From Streptomyces violaceusniger Tu 4113 (GTDB taxonomy: Bacteria; Actinomycetota; Actinomycetes; Streptomycetales; Streptomycetaceae): a stretch of 64,000 nucleotides of DNA. This document shows positions 50,090 to 59,474 of this stretch, in pieces (position 1 is the stretch's first letter; every line of letters begins with the position of its first letter). The notes beneath the pieces were generated by a model. It searched no databases and was not told the DNA's origin. It was given only the letters and a program-made list of their open reading frames with translations. The DNA lies in NCBI RefSeq assembly GCF_000147815.2, contig NC_015957.1:8060001-8124000 (forward strand), in the 5' to 3' direction. Made by a program: the position numbers and the translations under genes.

Positions 50090-50246
50090 GAAGTCGAGCC
50101 TATGACTTACCGGCGAGTAGAGAGCCCGGAACTTCACACTCCTCCATGGCCTTTGGATGGCGGGCTATTGACAACTAATGAAACGTGCGGCGGGGTGCTC
50201 CGATGAGCGTTTCGGAGGATGGTTTCAAGACTCGGAAGAAGGGCCC

Positions 50247-51035
50247 TCAGAGCTCGGGAGGGGTGATCGTGAAGCGCGCGTTGACATGCGCATACACCGT
50301 CTGGCGCTGCGGTTCGAGGTCGAGCGCGGCGACGGCGTCCCGGTCGGGGGGGCCGCCGAAGGCGGACCGGCCGCGCGTGGCGGCGGCCACGGGCTGGAGC
50401 GGGCCCTGCTCCGCCTCGAGGTCGGCGAGCTCGGTGAGCGCGACCAGCCGGGAGCCGAGCGCTCCGGCGTACTCGCGGGCCCGCTGCACCGCCTCCCGCA
50501 CCGCCTGCTGCCGGGCGCGGCCGTAGGCGGGCGAGTCGGGGCGCAGCCCCCACCAGGGGCCGTCGACGCGGGTGAGGTCGAGGTCGGCGAGGCGGGTGGT
50601 GAGCTCGCCGAGGGCGGTGAAGTCGGTGAGGGTCGCGGTGAGCTGCACCCGGCCGTGGTAGGCCCGTACGCGCTCATGGCGGCTCTTGGGGTTGATCTCG
50701 GGGGTGACCGAGAAGGCGCCGGTCTCCAGCTTCTCGACCGCTTCGCCGTAGGGCTTCACCAGCGCGAGGACCTGGTTGTTACGGCGGGTGAGGTCGTCGA
50801 GCGCGGCGCGCCGGTCGGCGCCGCGGGCGCTGACGGTGATGGTGAGCCGGGCGATCTCGGGGTCGACCTCCAGCGTCGCCTCGCCGCGGACGGCGACGCG
50901 CGGGGTGTCGGGGGTGCCGTAGGGCACGGGGGCGGCGGGCGCGGGGGCGGCAGGTGCGGGGGCGGCGGGCGCGGGGGCGGCAGGTGCGGGGGCGGTGGGT
51001 TGCGGCGGCTGGCTGGGGTGGGCCGGCTGGTCCAT
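50247..51035 (-). CDS. SIMPL (DUF541) domain protein
   Basis: A 262-residue SIMPL-domain protein: VAVRGEATLEVDPEIARLTITVSARG at about 46-71, then RVQLTATLTDFTALGELTTRL and ARQQAVREAVQRAREYAGALG, the standard blocks. Many SIMPL proteins are exported; this one has no signal peptide, but a 38-residue Pro/Ala front with four APAAP units coded by a 30-bp tandem repeat. Function is unknown. The ATG at 51035 has AGGAG 5 bp upstream. Confidence 0.87.
   Translation of the reverse strand: MDQPAHPSQPPQPTAPAPAAPAPAAPAPAAPAPAAPVPYGTPDTPRVAVRGEATLEVDPEIARLTITVSARGADRRAALDDLTRRNNQVLALVKPYGEAVEKLETGAFSVTPEINPKSRHERVRAYHGRVQLTATLTDFTALGELTTRLADLDLTRVDGPWWGLRPDSPAYGRARQQAVREAVQRAREYAGALGSRLVALTELADLEAEQGPLQPVAAATRGRSAFGGPPDRDAVAALDLEPQRQTVYAHVNARFTITPPEL
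50931..50990. repeat. 30-bp tandem repeat inside the SIMPL gene
   Basis: Two identical 30-bp units (50931-50960 and 50961-50990) encode the APAAP repeats of the N-terminal tail. Unit number probably varies between strains because the repeat keeps frame. Confidence 0.85.
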
Positions 51036-51260
51036 GGCGGCTCCTGGTCGGGTGTGTGCGGGGTGGTGTCCGGAGCGTACGACGCCCGGGGCCTCGGCGG
51101 GGTGGGACGACCCGGCCGGGAAATTCTGGTCTGACCGCCCCTCAAGAAGTGCCGGGGGCAACCTGATCGCAATCTGCCGGGGGTGGTGCGGAGTGGTGCG
51201 GCTGGGCCAGAATCTACGCGCGTTGTGCTCATTTCGCAGGTATCTCGGAGGAGATCAGCC

Positions 51261-53069
51261 ATGCCGCTCAACCGTCGGAAGTTCCTGGGTCGCACCGCGG
51301 CGACCAGTGCGGGGGCCGCCCTCGCCTCGGCCGCGGCCGCCGTCCCGGCCGAGGCGCGGGGGCACGGGCGCCCCCGGCGGCGGTACGCCTTCACCGTGAT
51401 GGGCACGACCGATCTGCATGGCAACGTCTTCAACTGGGACTACTTCACCGACGCCGAGTTCGACGACACGGCGCACAACGATGTGGGCCTGGCGAAGATC
51501 TCCACGCTGATCGACCAGGTCCGCAAGGAGAAGGGGCACCGCAATACGCTGCTGATCGACGCGGGCGACACCATCCAGGGCACCCAGCTCTCGTACTACT
51601 ACGCCAGGGTGGACCCGATCACCGGGGCGGACGGCCCGGTACATCCCATGGCGCAGGCGATGAACGCGATCGGCTATGACGCGGCGGCACTGGGCAACCA
51701 TGAGTTCAACTACGGCATCCCGGTGCTGCGGAAGTTCGAGGAGCAGTGCGACTTCCCGCTGCTGGGGGCGAACGCGCTGGACGCGAAGACGCTGCGGCCC
51801 GCCTTCGCGCCGTACTGGATGACGCGGCTGCGCACCCCGTGCGGGCGGGATGTGAAGGTGGCGGTGCTGGGGCTGACCAATCCGGGCATCGCGATCTGGG
51901 ACAAGGTCAATGTGCAGGGGAAGATGACCTTCCCGGGCCTGGAGGAGCAGGCGGCGAAGTGGGTGCCGCGGCTGCGGTCGATGGGCGCGGACGTGGTGAT
52001 CGTCTCGGCGCATTCCGGGACCAGCGGCACCTCAAGCTACGGCGACCAGGTGCCGTATGTGGAGAACGCGGCGGCGCTGGTGGCCGAGAAGGTGGCGGGG
52101 ATCGACGCGATCCTGGTGGGCCACGCGCATGTGGAGATCCCGGAGTCTCGGGTGGTCAACAAGGAGACCGGGCGCGAGGTCGTGCTGTCGGAGCCGCTCA
52201 AGTGGGGTCAGCGGCTGACCCTCTTCGACTTCGAGCTGGAGTGGGAGCGGGGCCGCTGGCAGGTGGCGTCGGTGTCGGCGAAGGTGCTGAACTCCAACGC
52301 GGCCGAGGAGGACCCGCGGATCGTGCGGCTGCTCGGCGATGAGCACAAGAAGGTCGTCGGGTACGTCAACGAGGTCATCGGCACCTCGACGGCGGCGATG
52401 GCGGCGGCCGAGGCGCCGTACAAGGACGTGCCGATCCTCGACTTCATCAACCATGTGCAGTCGGAGACGGTGAAGGCGTCGCTGGCCGGGACGGAGTACG
52501 CGGCGCTGCCGGTGCTCTCGCAGGCGTCCTGCTTCTCCCGTACGGCGGCGATCCCGGCCGGGGAGGTCACGATCCGGCAGGTGGCGGGGTTGTATCCGTT
52601 CGAGAACACGCTGGAGGCGCGGGTGCTGACCGGCGCCCAGCTCAAGGAGTACCTGGAGTTCTCGGCGCGCTACTACGTGCAGACCCCGGCGGGCGGCGAC
52701 GTGGACCCGTCGAAGCTGACGAACGCCGACAACACGCCCGACTACAACTACGACGCGGTCGGCGGCCTTACGTACGAGATCGACATCGCGAAGGCGCCGG
52801 GCTCGCGGATCGCGAAGCTGAGCTTCGACGGCAAGCCGATCGACGAGAAGGCGCAGTTCGTGCTGGCGGTCAACAACTACCGGGCGAGCGGTGGCGGCAA
52901 TTTCCCGCATGTGGCGTCCGCGAAGCAGGTGTGGGCCAATTCGGAGGAGATCCGGAACACGATCATCGCCTGGGTGCAGGCGGAGAAGACGATCGATGTG
53001 TCGCGGTTCGCGTCGGTGGACTGGAAGCTGACCCGGGACGGCGCCCCGGTCTTCCCGGACGCCGGCTGA
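51261..53069 (+). CDS. Tat-exported 5'-nucleotidase / 2',3'-cyclic phosphodiesterase
   Basis: A 602-residue bifunctional metallophosphatase that strips phosphate from extracellular nucleotides. The signal NRRKFLGRTAA is a twin-arginine type. The metallophosphoesterase domain has GTTDLHGN, DAGDTIQG, GNHEFNYG, SAHSG and GHAHVEIPE; the C-terminal 5'-nucleotidase domain has PILDFINHVQSE, GLYPFENTLEARVLTGAQL and AVNNYRASGGGNFP. It fits phosphate or nucleoside salvage. A strong GGAGGAG lies 8 bp before the ATG at 51261. It is divergent from the SIMPL gene. Confidence 0.92.
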   Translation: MPLNRRKFLGRTAATSAGAALASAAAAVPAEARGHGRPRRRYAFTVMGTTDLHGNVFNWDYFTDAEFDDTAHNDVGLAKISTLIDQVRKEKGHRNTLLIDAGDTIQGTQLSYYYARVDPITGADGPVHPMAQAMNAIGYDAAALGNHEFNYGIPVLRKFEEQCDFPLLGANALDAKTLRPAFAPYWMTRLRTPCGRDVKVAVLGLTNPGIAIWDKVNVQGKMTFPGLEEQAAKWVPRLRSMGADVVIVSAHSGTSGTSSYGDQVPYVENAAALVAEKVAGIDAILVGHAHVEIPESRVVNKETGREVVLSEPLKWGQRLTLFDFELEWERGRWQVASVSAKVLNSNAAEEDPRIVRLLGDEHKKVVGYVNEVIGTSTAAMAAAEAPYKDVPILDFINHVQSETVKASLAGTEYAALPVLSQASCFSRTAAIPAGEVTIRQVAGLYPFENTLEARVLTGAQLKEYLEFSARYYVQTPAGGDVDPSKLTNADNTPDYNYDAVGGLTYEIDIAKAPGSRIAKLSFDGKPIDEKAQFVLAVNNYRASGGGNFPHVASAKQVWANSEEIRNTIIAWVQAEKTIDVSRFASVDWKLTRDGAPVFPDAG

Positions 53070-53170
53070 GAGACCGCCGTCCGAGACATCGCCGTCCGGG
53101 ACATCGCCATCTGAGGCCGATTCCGGACAGAATGATCATCTGGAGCCGGGGGCCGGGTGTCGGGGTGAGG

Positions 53171-54727
53171 TCACGTCCGGGTAGGGGCGAGTCCGTTGCG
53201 CTGGTCGGGGAGAGGCATCCGGCCGCTGCCGCGCGCGACCGGGGCCGACGGCTGCGCGGGCCGGGGCGGGGCGACGGCGCCGGGTCCGCTGGGCTGAAGG
53301 CCGAAGGTGGTGAACGCGGTGCGCGGCGGGAGCGGGTAGACGGGCGTGGCGGCCAGCGAGTTGAGGATGACGGCGGAGCGCCAGGCGGCGAGGCCGAGGT
53401 CGGGGGTGCCGACGCCATGGGTGTGGCGTTCCGCGTTCTGGACGTACACCGAGCCCTTGATCATGGGGTCGAGGACGAGTCGGTGGTCGGCGTCGATGCG
53501 GGGGCGTTCGGAGCAGTCGCGCCGGATGTAGGGGTCGAGTGCGGCGAGGAGGGTGTCGACGCGGCGCTCGCGGTAGCCGGTGGCGAGGACGACGGCCTCG
53601 GTGGTGTGGCGGGTGCGGGTGCCCTGCTCGGTGTGTTCCAGGTGGAGTTCGAGACGGGCGGCGGCGATACGGCCCGCGGTGCGGACGGTGACGCCGGGGG
53701 TGAGGGCGACGCCGGGCCAGCCGCCGCCGTGCTGGGCTCGGCGGTAGAGCTCGTGGTGGATGGCGGTGATGGTCTCGTGGGCGATGCCCTTGTAGAGCTG
53801 CCACTGGCCGGGGAGGAGTTGGTCGCGTACGGCTTCGGGGAGGGCGTGGAAGTAGCGCGTGTAGTCGGGGCTGAACTGCTCCAGGCCGAGTTTGCTGTAC
53901 TCCATGGGCGCGAAGGACGGCGTACGGGCGAGCCAGTGGAGTCCTTCGGCGCCCAGCGGCCGGTGGCGCAGCAGGTCGAGGAAGACCTCGGCACCGGACT
54001 GGCCGGAGCCGACGACGGTGATGTGGCCGGTGGACAGGAGCCGTTCGCGGTGTTCGAGGTAGTCGCAGGAGTGGAGGACGGGGACGTTGGGGGCGTCGGC
54101 GAGGGGGCGCAGGGGTTCGGGGACGTACGGTTCGGTGCCGACGCCGAGGACGATGTTGCGGGCGTAGGCGCGGCCGAGGGCCCTGCCGTCCTCGTCGGCC
54201 CCGGTGAGGTGGGGCGCGTGGGCGTCGTCGCCCGGGCCGCCGAGGCGGGTGAAGTCGATTTCGAACAGCTCGTATTCGTGGTCCCAGCGGACGGCGTCGA
54301 CGCGGTGGTCGAAGTGGAGTCCGGGGAGCTGTTGGCTGACCCAGCGGCAGTAGGCGTCGTATTCGGCGCGCTCGATGTGGAAGCGCTCGGCGACGTAGAA
54401 GGGGAAGAGCCGCTCATGGGCCTTGAGGTACTGGAGGAAGGTCCAGGGACTGCCGGGGTCGGCGAGGGTGACCAGGTCCGCGAGGAAGGGGACCTGGACG
54501 GTCGCGCCGTCGATGAGCAGGCCGGGGTGCCAGTGGAAGGCGGGCCGCTGTTCGTAGAAGGCGGTGCGCAGGGCGGGGACGCCGTGGGCGAGGGCGGCGA
54601 GGGAGAGGTTGAACGGGCCGATGCCGATACCGGCCAGGTCCAGGGGCCGGTCGACGCCGGGGGCGGACCCGGCGGCGGTGGCGGTGGCGGGATCGCAGGC
54701 GGGGGTGGGGGGTTGTTCGGTGCTCAT
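53171..54727 (-). CDS. SidA/IucD/DesB-type lysine or diamine N-hydroxylase
   Basis: A 518-residue flavin monooxygenase that hydroxylates a terminal amine, the first step towards hydroxamates. The FAD site is GIGIGPFNLSLAAL (33-46), the NADPH site VVGSGQSGAEVFLDLL (about 236), and the C-terminal LATGYRER is the family motif. It has 60-80 extra residues: an Ala/Thr front and a Pro/Ala tail. ATG at 54727 overlaps the upstream decarboxylase stop by four bases (ATGA), so the two are coupled. The likely substrate is the diamine made by that enzyme (cadaverine or a shorter one), by analogy with DesB. No acyltransferase or NIS synthetase gene follows. Confidence 0.88.
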   Translation of the reverse strand: MSTEQPPTPACDPATATAAGSAPGVDRPLDLAGIGIGPFNLSLAALAHGVPALRTAFYEQRPAFHWHPGLLIDGATVQVPFLADLVTLADPGSPWTFLQYLKAHERLFPFYVAERFHIERAEYDAYCRWVSQQLPGLHFDHRVDAVRWDHEYELFEIDFTRLGGPGDDAHAPHLTGADEDGRALGRAYARNIVLGVGTEPYVPEPLRPLADAPNVPVLHSCDYLEHRERLLSTGHITVVGSGQSGAEVFLDLLRHRPLGAEGLHWLARTPSFAPMEYSKLGLEQFSPDYTRYFHALPEAVRDQLLPGQWQLYKGIAHETITAIHHELYRRAQHGGGWPGVALTPGVTVRTAGRIAAARLELHLEHTEQGTRTRHTTEAVVLATGYRERRVDTLLAALDPYIRRDCSERPRIDADHRLVLDPMIKGSVYVQNAERHTHGVGTPDLGLAAWRSAVILNSLAATPVYPLPPRTAFTTFGLQPSGPGAVAPPRPAQPSAPVARGSGRMPLPDQRNGLAPTRT

Positions 54728-56151
54728 GGGGTGGTGTGGCCTTCCACGAGTTCGAGCAGCCCGCGCAGATCGTCGGGCTGGGTGTGCGGGTTGAGAACGG
54801 TGGCCTTGAGCCACAGCCCCTCGGGGGTGGCGGCGCGGCCGAGGACGGCCGTGCCGTGGTGGAGGAGGCGGCGGCGCAGCGCGGCGACGGCGGCGGGCGG
54901 TGCTCCGGTGGGGCGGAAGAGGACGGTGCTGATGGTGGGGCGGGCGTAGAGCTCGAGCCCGGGGCGGGCCTCGATGAGGTCGGCGAGGTGCTGGGCGGCC
55001 GCGCAGACGTGGTCGACGAGGTCGCCGAGGCCGCGTCGGCCGAGTGCCCGCAGGGTGACGGCGATCTTGAAGATGTCGGGGCGGCGGGTGGTGCGGAAGG
55101 AGCGGCCGAGCAGGTCGGGCATCCCCGCTTCGGTGTCGTCGTCGGCGTTGAGGTACTCGGCGCGGTGGGCCAGGGGGGCGAGGGCGGCGCTGTCGGGGAC
55201 GGCGAGGAGGCCCGCGGCGACCGGCTGCCAGCCGAGTTTGTGCAGGTCGAGGGCGACGGTAGGGGCGCGGTCGAGCCCGTGGAGCTGTTTGTGGAGGGTG
55301 TCGCTGAAGAGGAGGGGTGCGCCGTAGGCGGCGTCGATGTGGAGGGTGGCGCCGTGGTGGTCGCAGACGTCGGCGATGTCGGGGAGCGGGTCGATGGCTC
55401 CGGTGTCGGTGGTGCCGGCGGTGGCGACGACGAGGGTGGGGGCGACGAGGGTGGGGGCGTCGGCGTCGGGCAGCCGGTCGAGGGCGGTGTGGAGCGCGGT
55501 CGGGTCGAGGACGCCGGTGGGAGTGGGGAGGGTGTGGGGCGCGGGCAGCCCGAGGAACCAGGCGGCGCGGTGGATGCTGTGGTGGGCGTTGCCGCCGCAG
55601 ATGATCCGCAGGGGTCTGCCGACGCCGCCCGCGGCTTCGCGGGCGAGGAGCAGCGCGAGCTGGTTGGACTCGGTGCCGCCCGTGGTCACGAGCGCGTCGG
55701 GGGCGGGGCCGTGGGGGTGGACGAACTCGGCCAGGGCGCGGCAGGTCAGTGCCTCCAGTGCGCAGGCGGCGGGGGCCTGGTCCCAGGAGTCGAGGGAGGG
55801 GTTGAGCGCGGACACCGCGAGGTCGGCGGCGGTGGCCACGGCGAGCGGCGGGCAGTGCAGATGGGCGGTGCAGCGCGGGTCCGCGGGGTCGGCCGCGCCA
55901 TGGGTGAGGGCGCGGACGAGGGTGCGCAGCGCGTGGTGGGGCCCCTCCCCCTCGTCGGGGATGAGCGGCCGGGCCGCATCGCGTATCCGCCGGTCCACCG
56001 CGGCCGGTCCCCCGGCCGGGAGTGGCCCGCCGCGGTCGGCGGCCCCGTGGGCGAGGGCGTCGAGGACGGTGTCGACCATCGGGCGGAGCGCGCCCGGTCC
56101 GCCATGGCCCCCGGCGAGGAGGCGGGCGGTTCCGGATGCGGGCACGGGCAT
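54724..56151 (-). CDS. PLP-dependent group II decarboxylase (DesA-like)
   Basis: A 475-residue decarboxylase of the DesA/diaminobutyrate/lysine decarboxylase family. The PLP lysine lies in DLHKLGWQPVA (about 306); HIDAAYGAPL supplies the Asp under the pyridine ring; TTGGTESNQLALLLAREA and NAHHSIHRAAWFLGL bind the phosphate and ring. ALNPSLDSWDQAPA matches the substrate-entry loop of DesA. The region around the PLP lysine differs from true DesA (DYHKSFFQPVS), so the amino acid may be lysine, ornithine or diaminobutyrate. AGGGGC precedes the ATG. It is the first gene of a two-gene operon. Confidence 0.87.
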   Translation of the reverse strand: MPVPASGTARLLAGGHGGPGALRPMVDTVLDALAHGAADRGGPLPAGGPAAVDRRIRDAARPLIPDEGEGPHHALRTLVRALTHGAADPADPRCTAHLHCPPLAVATAADLAVSALNPSLDSWDQAPAACALEALTCRALAEFVHPHGPAPDALVTTGGTESNQLALLLAREAAGGVGRPLRIICGGNAHHSIHRAAWFLGLPAPHTLPTPTGVLDPTALHTALDRLPDADAPTLVAPTLVVATAGTTDTGAIDPLPDIADVCDHHGATLHIDAAYGAPLLFSDTLHKQLHGLDRAPTVALDLHKLGWQPVAAGLLAVPDSAALAPLAHRAEYLNADDDTEAGMPDLLGRSFRTTRRPDIFKIAVTLRALGRRGLGDLVDHVCAAAQHLADLIEARPGLELYARPTISTVLFRPTGAPPAAVAALRRRLLHHGTAVLGRAATPEGLWLKATVLNPHTQPDDLRGLLELVEGHTTP

Positions 56152-56208
56152 GGGTGTGCCCCTAGGGGGTGTCTGGGAGTCGGGCAGGTGGAAGCGGTCG
56201 GGCGGCGG

Positions 56209-56226
56209 TCAGGGTTGCCCAAACTA
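56209..56226 (-). promoter_or_regulatory. Possible iron box (DmdR/IdeR-type)
   Basis: On the minus strand TAGTTTGGGCAACCCTGA matches about 12 of 18 positions of the actinobacterial iron box TAGGTTAGGCTCACCTAA. It lies 58-75 bp upstream of the decarboxylase ATG and contains a TAGTTT that could be a -10 box, a sensible place for iron repression. The match is partial. Confidence 0.35.
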
Positions 56227-56316
56227 CTTCGCACACCCGCGGTCCGGTCCGGGGTCCGCGGGAAGTGCACCCATACGTGGTACGGCCCGCTCACACGGAT
56301 TGATCCGCCCGCGCGG

Positions 56317-56556
56317 CTACTCGATGTACCCGGTGTCGGGGTCCACCTGGCCGAGGAACTCCCGTGCGGAGTCCTCCAGTTGCTGTGTGCTGAGGGAGTC
56401 GGCTCCATGGACCCGGGTGGTGAAGCCGTAATCGGGGTTCGGCCCGGTCAGCCAGGTGAAGTCGTAGGTTCCGGGTTCGTCGGGACGCTCGGCGACATCG
56501 AACTTCTCCCCGTCGACGGTCAAGGTCCGCTCAAGAGTTTCTCGATCCATGCCCAT
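56317..56556 (-). CDS. Small hypothetical protein
   Basis: A 79-residue protein with no signal peptide: MGMDRETLERTLTVDGEKF, then DEPGTYDFTWLTGPNPDYGF and an acidic helix ending VDPDTGYIE. The pattern of a short beta-sheet domain with FTWLTGPN suggests a small folded protein; I know similar unnamed Streptomyces genes but no function. AGGGGG 6 bp upstream favours the ATG at 56556 over the one at 56550. Confidence 0.65.
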   Translation of the reverse strand: MGMDRETLERTLTVDGEKFDVAERPDEPGTYDFTWLTGPNPDYGFTTRVHGADSLSTQQLEDSAREFLGQVDPDTGYIE

Positions 56557-56657
56557 CAGTCTGCCCCCTGCCCGAACGGACGCCGATGCCTGCCCGATCC
56601 AGGCGGCGTGCGGTTCGGCGGGCGTCGTTTCTCGCGCCGTCCTCTCCACCCCCACCT

Positions 56658-56681
56658 CATCGCCCGTCGCGACGGGCGATG
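56658..56681. promoter_or_regulatory. 24-bp perfect palindrome
   Basis: CATCGCCCGTCG followed directly by its complement. It lies 110 bp beyond the pepN stop and about 100 bp before the small hypothetical gene, so it may be the pepN terminator or an operator for the small gene. Confidence 0.45.
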
Positions 56682-56791
56682 GTGAGAAGGGCACGTCGGC
56701 GCTCTGGTTGCACAGCGCGCCGTCCGGCTCCTGTTCAGGTGGTGATGGCGAACTGGGGCCGGAGCGGCGGTGTTCCTCCGGACGGTGGTGG

Positions 56792-59368
56792 TTAGTCGCT
56801 CTGCTTCTCCCGTACGCGCAGGGCGCGGCGGAGGTCGTCGATCTGGTCGGCGAGGCGGCGGCTCAGGGCGGGCAGGGCGTCGGGGTTTGCGAGGCATTCC
56901 TCGCCCCGTCGCAGGGTTTCGGCGTCGACGGTGCTCGGGAAGCCGAAGCGGGCGACGGTGTCGGCGATGGCGGGTCCGCGGCGGGTGCCCAGGGTGACGG
57001 CGGCCGGGAAGTAGCGCGGCACGTAGTCGGCGAGGACGTCGTGGTGCTCGGGCTGCCAGAAGCCGGCGAGGGTCGCGGTGACCAGGTAGTTGGAGAGTTC
57101 GGGCCCCTGGCCGTCCCTTTCGGGGTCGAAGAGGGTCTGCCACGCGGCCTCCTTGGCGGTGGCGTCGGGCAGGGCGGCCCGGCAGCGGGCGGCGCCCTCC
57201 TGGCCGGTGGCGCTGGAGTCGCGGGCGAGTTCGGCGTCGATGTGGGCGGGGCCGACGGCGCCGAGGACGGCGAGCCGGCCGAGGGTCTGCCAGCGCAGTT
57301 CGGGGTCGAGGGCGGGGCCGCCGGGGACGGTGTCGCCGTCGAGCCAGTCGGTGAGCTCGGCCGGGTCGGTGGCGCTGCCGATGAAGGTGCGCACGGCGGC
57401 GAGCCGCAGCCCGGCGCCGGTGCCGTCCTCGGTGCGGCGCAGCAGATCGCGGCAGGTGGCGCGGATGGTGGCCAGGGCGGCGGGGCGCCGGTCGGCGGGG
57501 AGGTAGCGGTCGGCGATCTGGGTGCGGGCGAAGGCGAGGACGCCCTGGACGATCGCTATGTCGGTCTCGTGCGGCAGATGGGCGCGGGCGGCCTCCAGGA
57601 AGTCGGCGGGCGGAAGGTCGCCGTCGCGGACCATGTCGCGGGCGGCGTTCCAGACCACGGCGCGGCTGACGGCGTCGGGGAGGCCGGACAGGGCGCGGTG
57701 GACGGCCTTCCAGGAGCCGGGGTCGAGCCGGATCTTGGTGTAGGTGAGGTCGCCGTCGTTGAGGAGCAGCAGATCGGGCCGGGGCCCGGTGAAGGAGAGG
57801 CTGAGGGCGGGCTCGGCGCCGTCGAGCTCGGCCTCGACGCGTTCGCGCAGGACGAGCTGGTGCGGGGCGGCGGGCGCGTGGTCGTAGAGGCCGATGGCGA
57901 TGCGGTGCGGGCGGCGGGTGGGAGTGTCGCCGTCCGGGCCGCCGCCCTGGTGGCGGATCTCGGCACTCCACCGGCCGCCGCCCGCGGTGACGACGGGGGC
58001 GAGGGAGTCGACACCGGTGGTGCGCAGCCAGCGGTCGGCCCAGGCGTGGACGTCGCGGCCGGAGGAGCGGGCGAGGGAGTCGATGAAGTCGGCGAGGGTG
58101 GCGTTGCCGAAGCGGTGCCGGGTGAAGTGGTCGTTGATGCCGTCGAGGAACGTCTTCTCGCCGAGCCAGGTGACGAGTTGGCGCAGCGCGGAGGCGCCCT
58201 TGGCGTAGGAGATGCCGTCGAAGTTGAGCCGGGCGGCGGCGGTGTCGGGGACCAGCTCGGGCGCGGGGGCGACCGGGTGGGTGGAGGGTCGCTGGTCGGC
58301 GTCGTAGCCCCAGTTCTTGCGGCGGACGCCGAAGTCGGCCCAGGTGTCGGTGTAGCGGGTGGTCTCGGTGAGGATCTGGTAGCCCATGTACTCCGCGAAG
58401 GACTCGTTCAGCCAGATGTCGTCCCACCACTTCATGGTGACGAGATCGCCGAACCACATATGGGCCATCTCATGGGCGATGACCATGGCGCGGGTCTGGC
58501 GCTCGGCGTCGGTGACGGCGGAGCGGAAGACGAATTCGTCGCGGAAGGTGACCAGGCCCGGGTTCTCCATGGCGCCGGAGTTGAATTCGGGGACGAACGC
58601 CTGGTCGTAGGAGTCGAAGGGGTACGGCTCCTCGAAGATCTCGTGGTAGCGGTCGAAGCAGCGCCGGGTGATGTCGAAGAGCTCGTCGGCGTCGGCCTCG
58701 AGGTAGGGCGCGAGGGAGCGGCGGACGTGCAGCCCGAAGGGGAGTCCGGCGTGCTCGGTGCGCACCGAGTGGTACGGGCCGGCGGCCAGCGCCATCAGAT
58801 AGGTGCTGATGGGCGGGGTGGGCGCGAGCTGCCAGCGGCCCTCCTCGGGGGCGCCGACGCGGGTGGCGATGCCGTTGCCGAGGACGGTCCACTGGGGCGG
58901 GGCGGTGACCCGGACGTCGAAGACGCCCTTGAGGTCGGGCTGGTCGAACGCGGCGAAGACGTCGTTGGCGTCCGCCATGCAGCACATGGTGTAGAGGTAC
59001 GTCTCACCGTCGGCGGGGTCGGTGAAGCGATGCATGCCCTCGCCGGTGTGGGAGTAGCGCATGTCCGTCTCGACGCGCAGCTCGTGCTCGCCCTCGGTGA
59101 GGCCGGTGAGCGGAAGCCGGCCGTCCGCGAGCGCCTCGGCGGTGTCGCCGGTGAGGTCGAGCTCGCGGCCGTCCAGTACGGCACGGTGGACCGCGGCCGG
59201 CGCGAGCTCGGCGAAGGTGTCCGCGCCCGCCTGGCGCGCGCTGAAGCGGATGGTCGTGGTGGAGCCGAAGAGCTCCTCCCCGCGGGTGAGGTCCAGGTCG
59301 ATCGTGTAACGGTGGACCTCGATGAGGCGGGCTCGGATCTGCGCTTCCTCGCGCGTCAGTACGGACAT
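56792..59368 (-). CDS. pepN: Aminopeptidase N
   Basis: An 858-residue M1 zinc aminopeptidase that removes N-terminal residues from peptides. GAMENPG near residue 265 binds the substrate amino group; HEMAHMWFGDLVT (about 297) with WLNESFAEY 19 residues later gives the two His and the Glu zinc ligands plus the catalytic Glu. The N-terminal RARLIEVHRYTIDLDLT and the ERAP1-like C-terminal domain are complete, the usual length for the actinobacterial PepN. The ATG at 59368 is the conserved start. Confidence 0.95.
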   Translation of the reverse strand: MSVLTREEAQIRARLIEVHRYTIDLDLTRGEELFGSTTTIRFSARQAGADTFAELAPAAVHRAVLDGRELDLTGDTAEALADGRLPLTGLTEGEHELRVETDMRYSHTGEGMHRFTDPADGETYLYTMCCMADANDVFAAFDQPDLKGVFDVRVTAPPQWTVLGNGIATRVGAPEEGRWQLAPTPPISTYLMALAAGPYHSVRTEHAGLPFGLHVRRSLAPYLEADADELFDITRRCFDRYHEIFEEPYPFDSYDQAFVPEFNSGAMENPGLVTFRDEFVFRSAVTDAERQTRAMVIAHEMAHMWFGDLVTMKWWDDIWLNESFAEYMGYQILTETTRYTDTWADFGVRRKNWGYDADQRPSTHPVAPAPELVPDTAAARLNFDGISYAKGASALRQLVTWLGEKTFLDGINDHFTRHRFGNATLADFIDSLARSSGRDVHAWADRWLRTTGVDSLAPVVTAGGGRWSAEIRHQGGGPDGDTPTRRPHRIAIGLYDHAPAAPHQLVLRERVEAELDGAEPALSLSFTGPRPDLLLLNDGDLTYTKIRLDPGSWKAVHRALSGLPDAVSRAVVWNAARDMVRDGDLPPADFLEAARAHLPHETDIAIVQGVLAFARTQIADRYLPADRRPAALATIRATCRDLLRRTEDGTGAGLRLAAVRTFIGSATDPAELTDWLDGDTVPGGPALDPELRWQTLGRLAVLGAVGPAHIDAELARDSSATGQEGAARCRAALPDATAKEAAWQTLFDPERDGQGPELSNYLVTATLAGFWQPEHHDVLADYVPRYFPAAVTLGTRRGPAIADTVARFGFPSTVDAETLRRGEECLANPDALPALSRRLADQIDDLRRALRVREKQSD

Positions 59369-59474
59369 GGGGACATGCTGCCCTACGTGCGGCGGGCCGC
59401 ACACGGGTGGGAAGTGGTCGACCGGGGCGGACGGCTGTGCGGGCGCACCACCGGAGTGCGCCCTCGGGCCGGGG

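Noticed and set aside
53070..53170. A missing desC/desD fragment after the N-hydroxylase gene
   Set aside because: The 101-bp gap contains only short repeats (GACATCGCC-type) and no coding remnant recognisable as acyltransferase or NIS synthetase.
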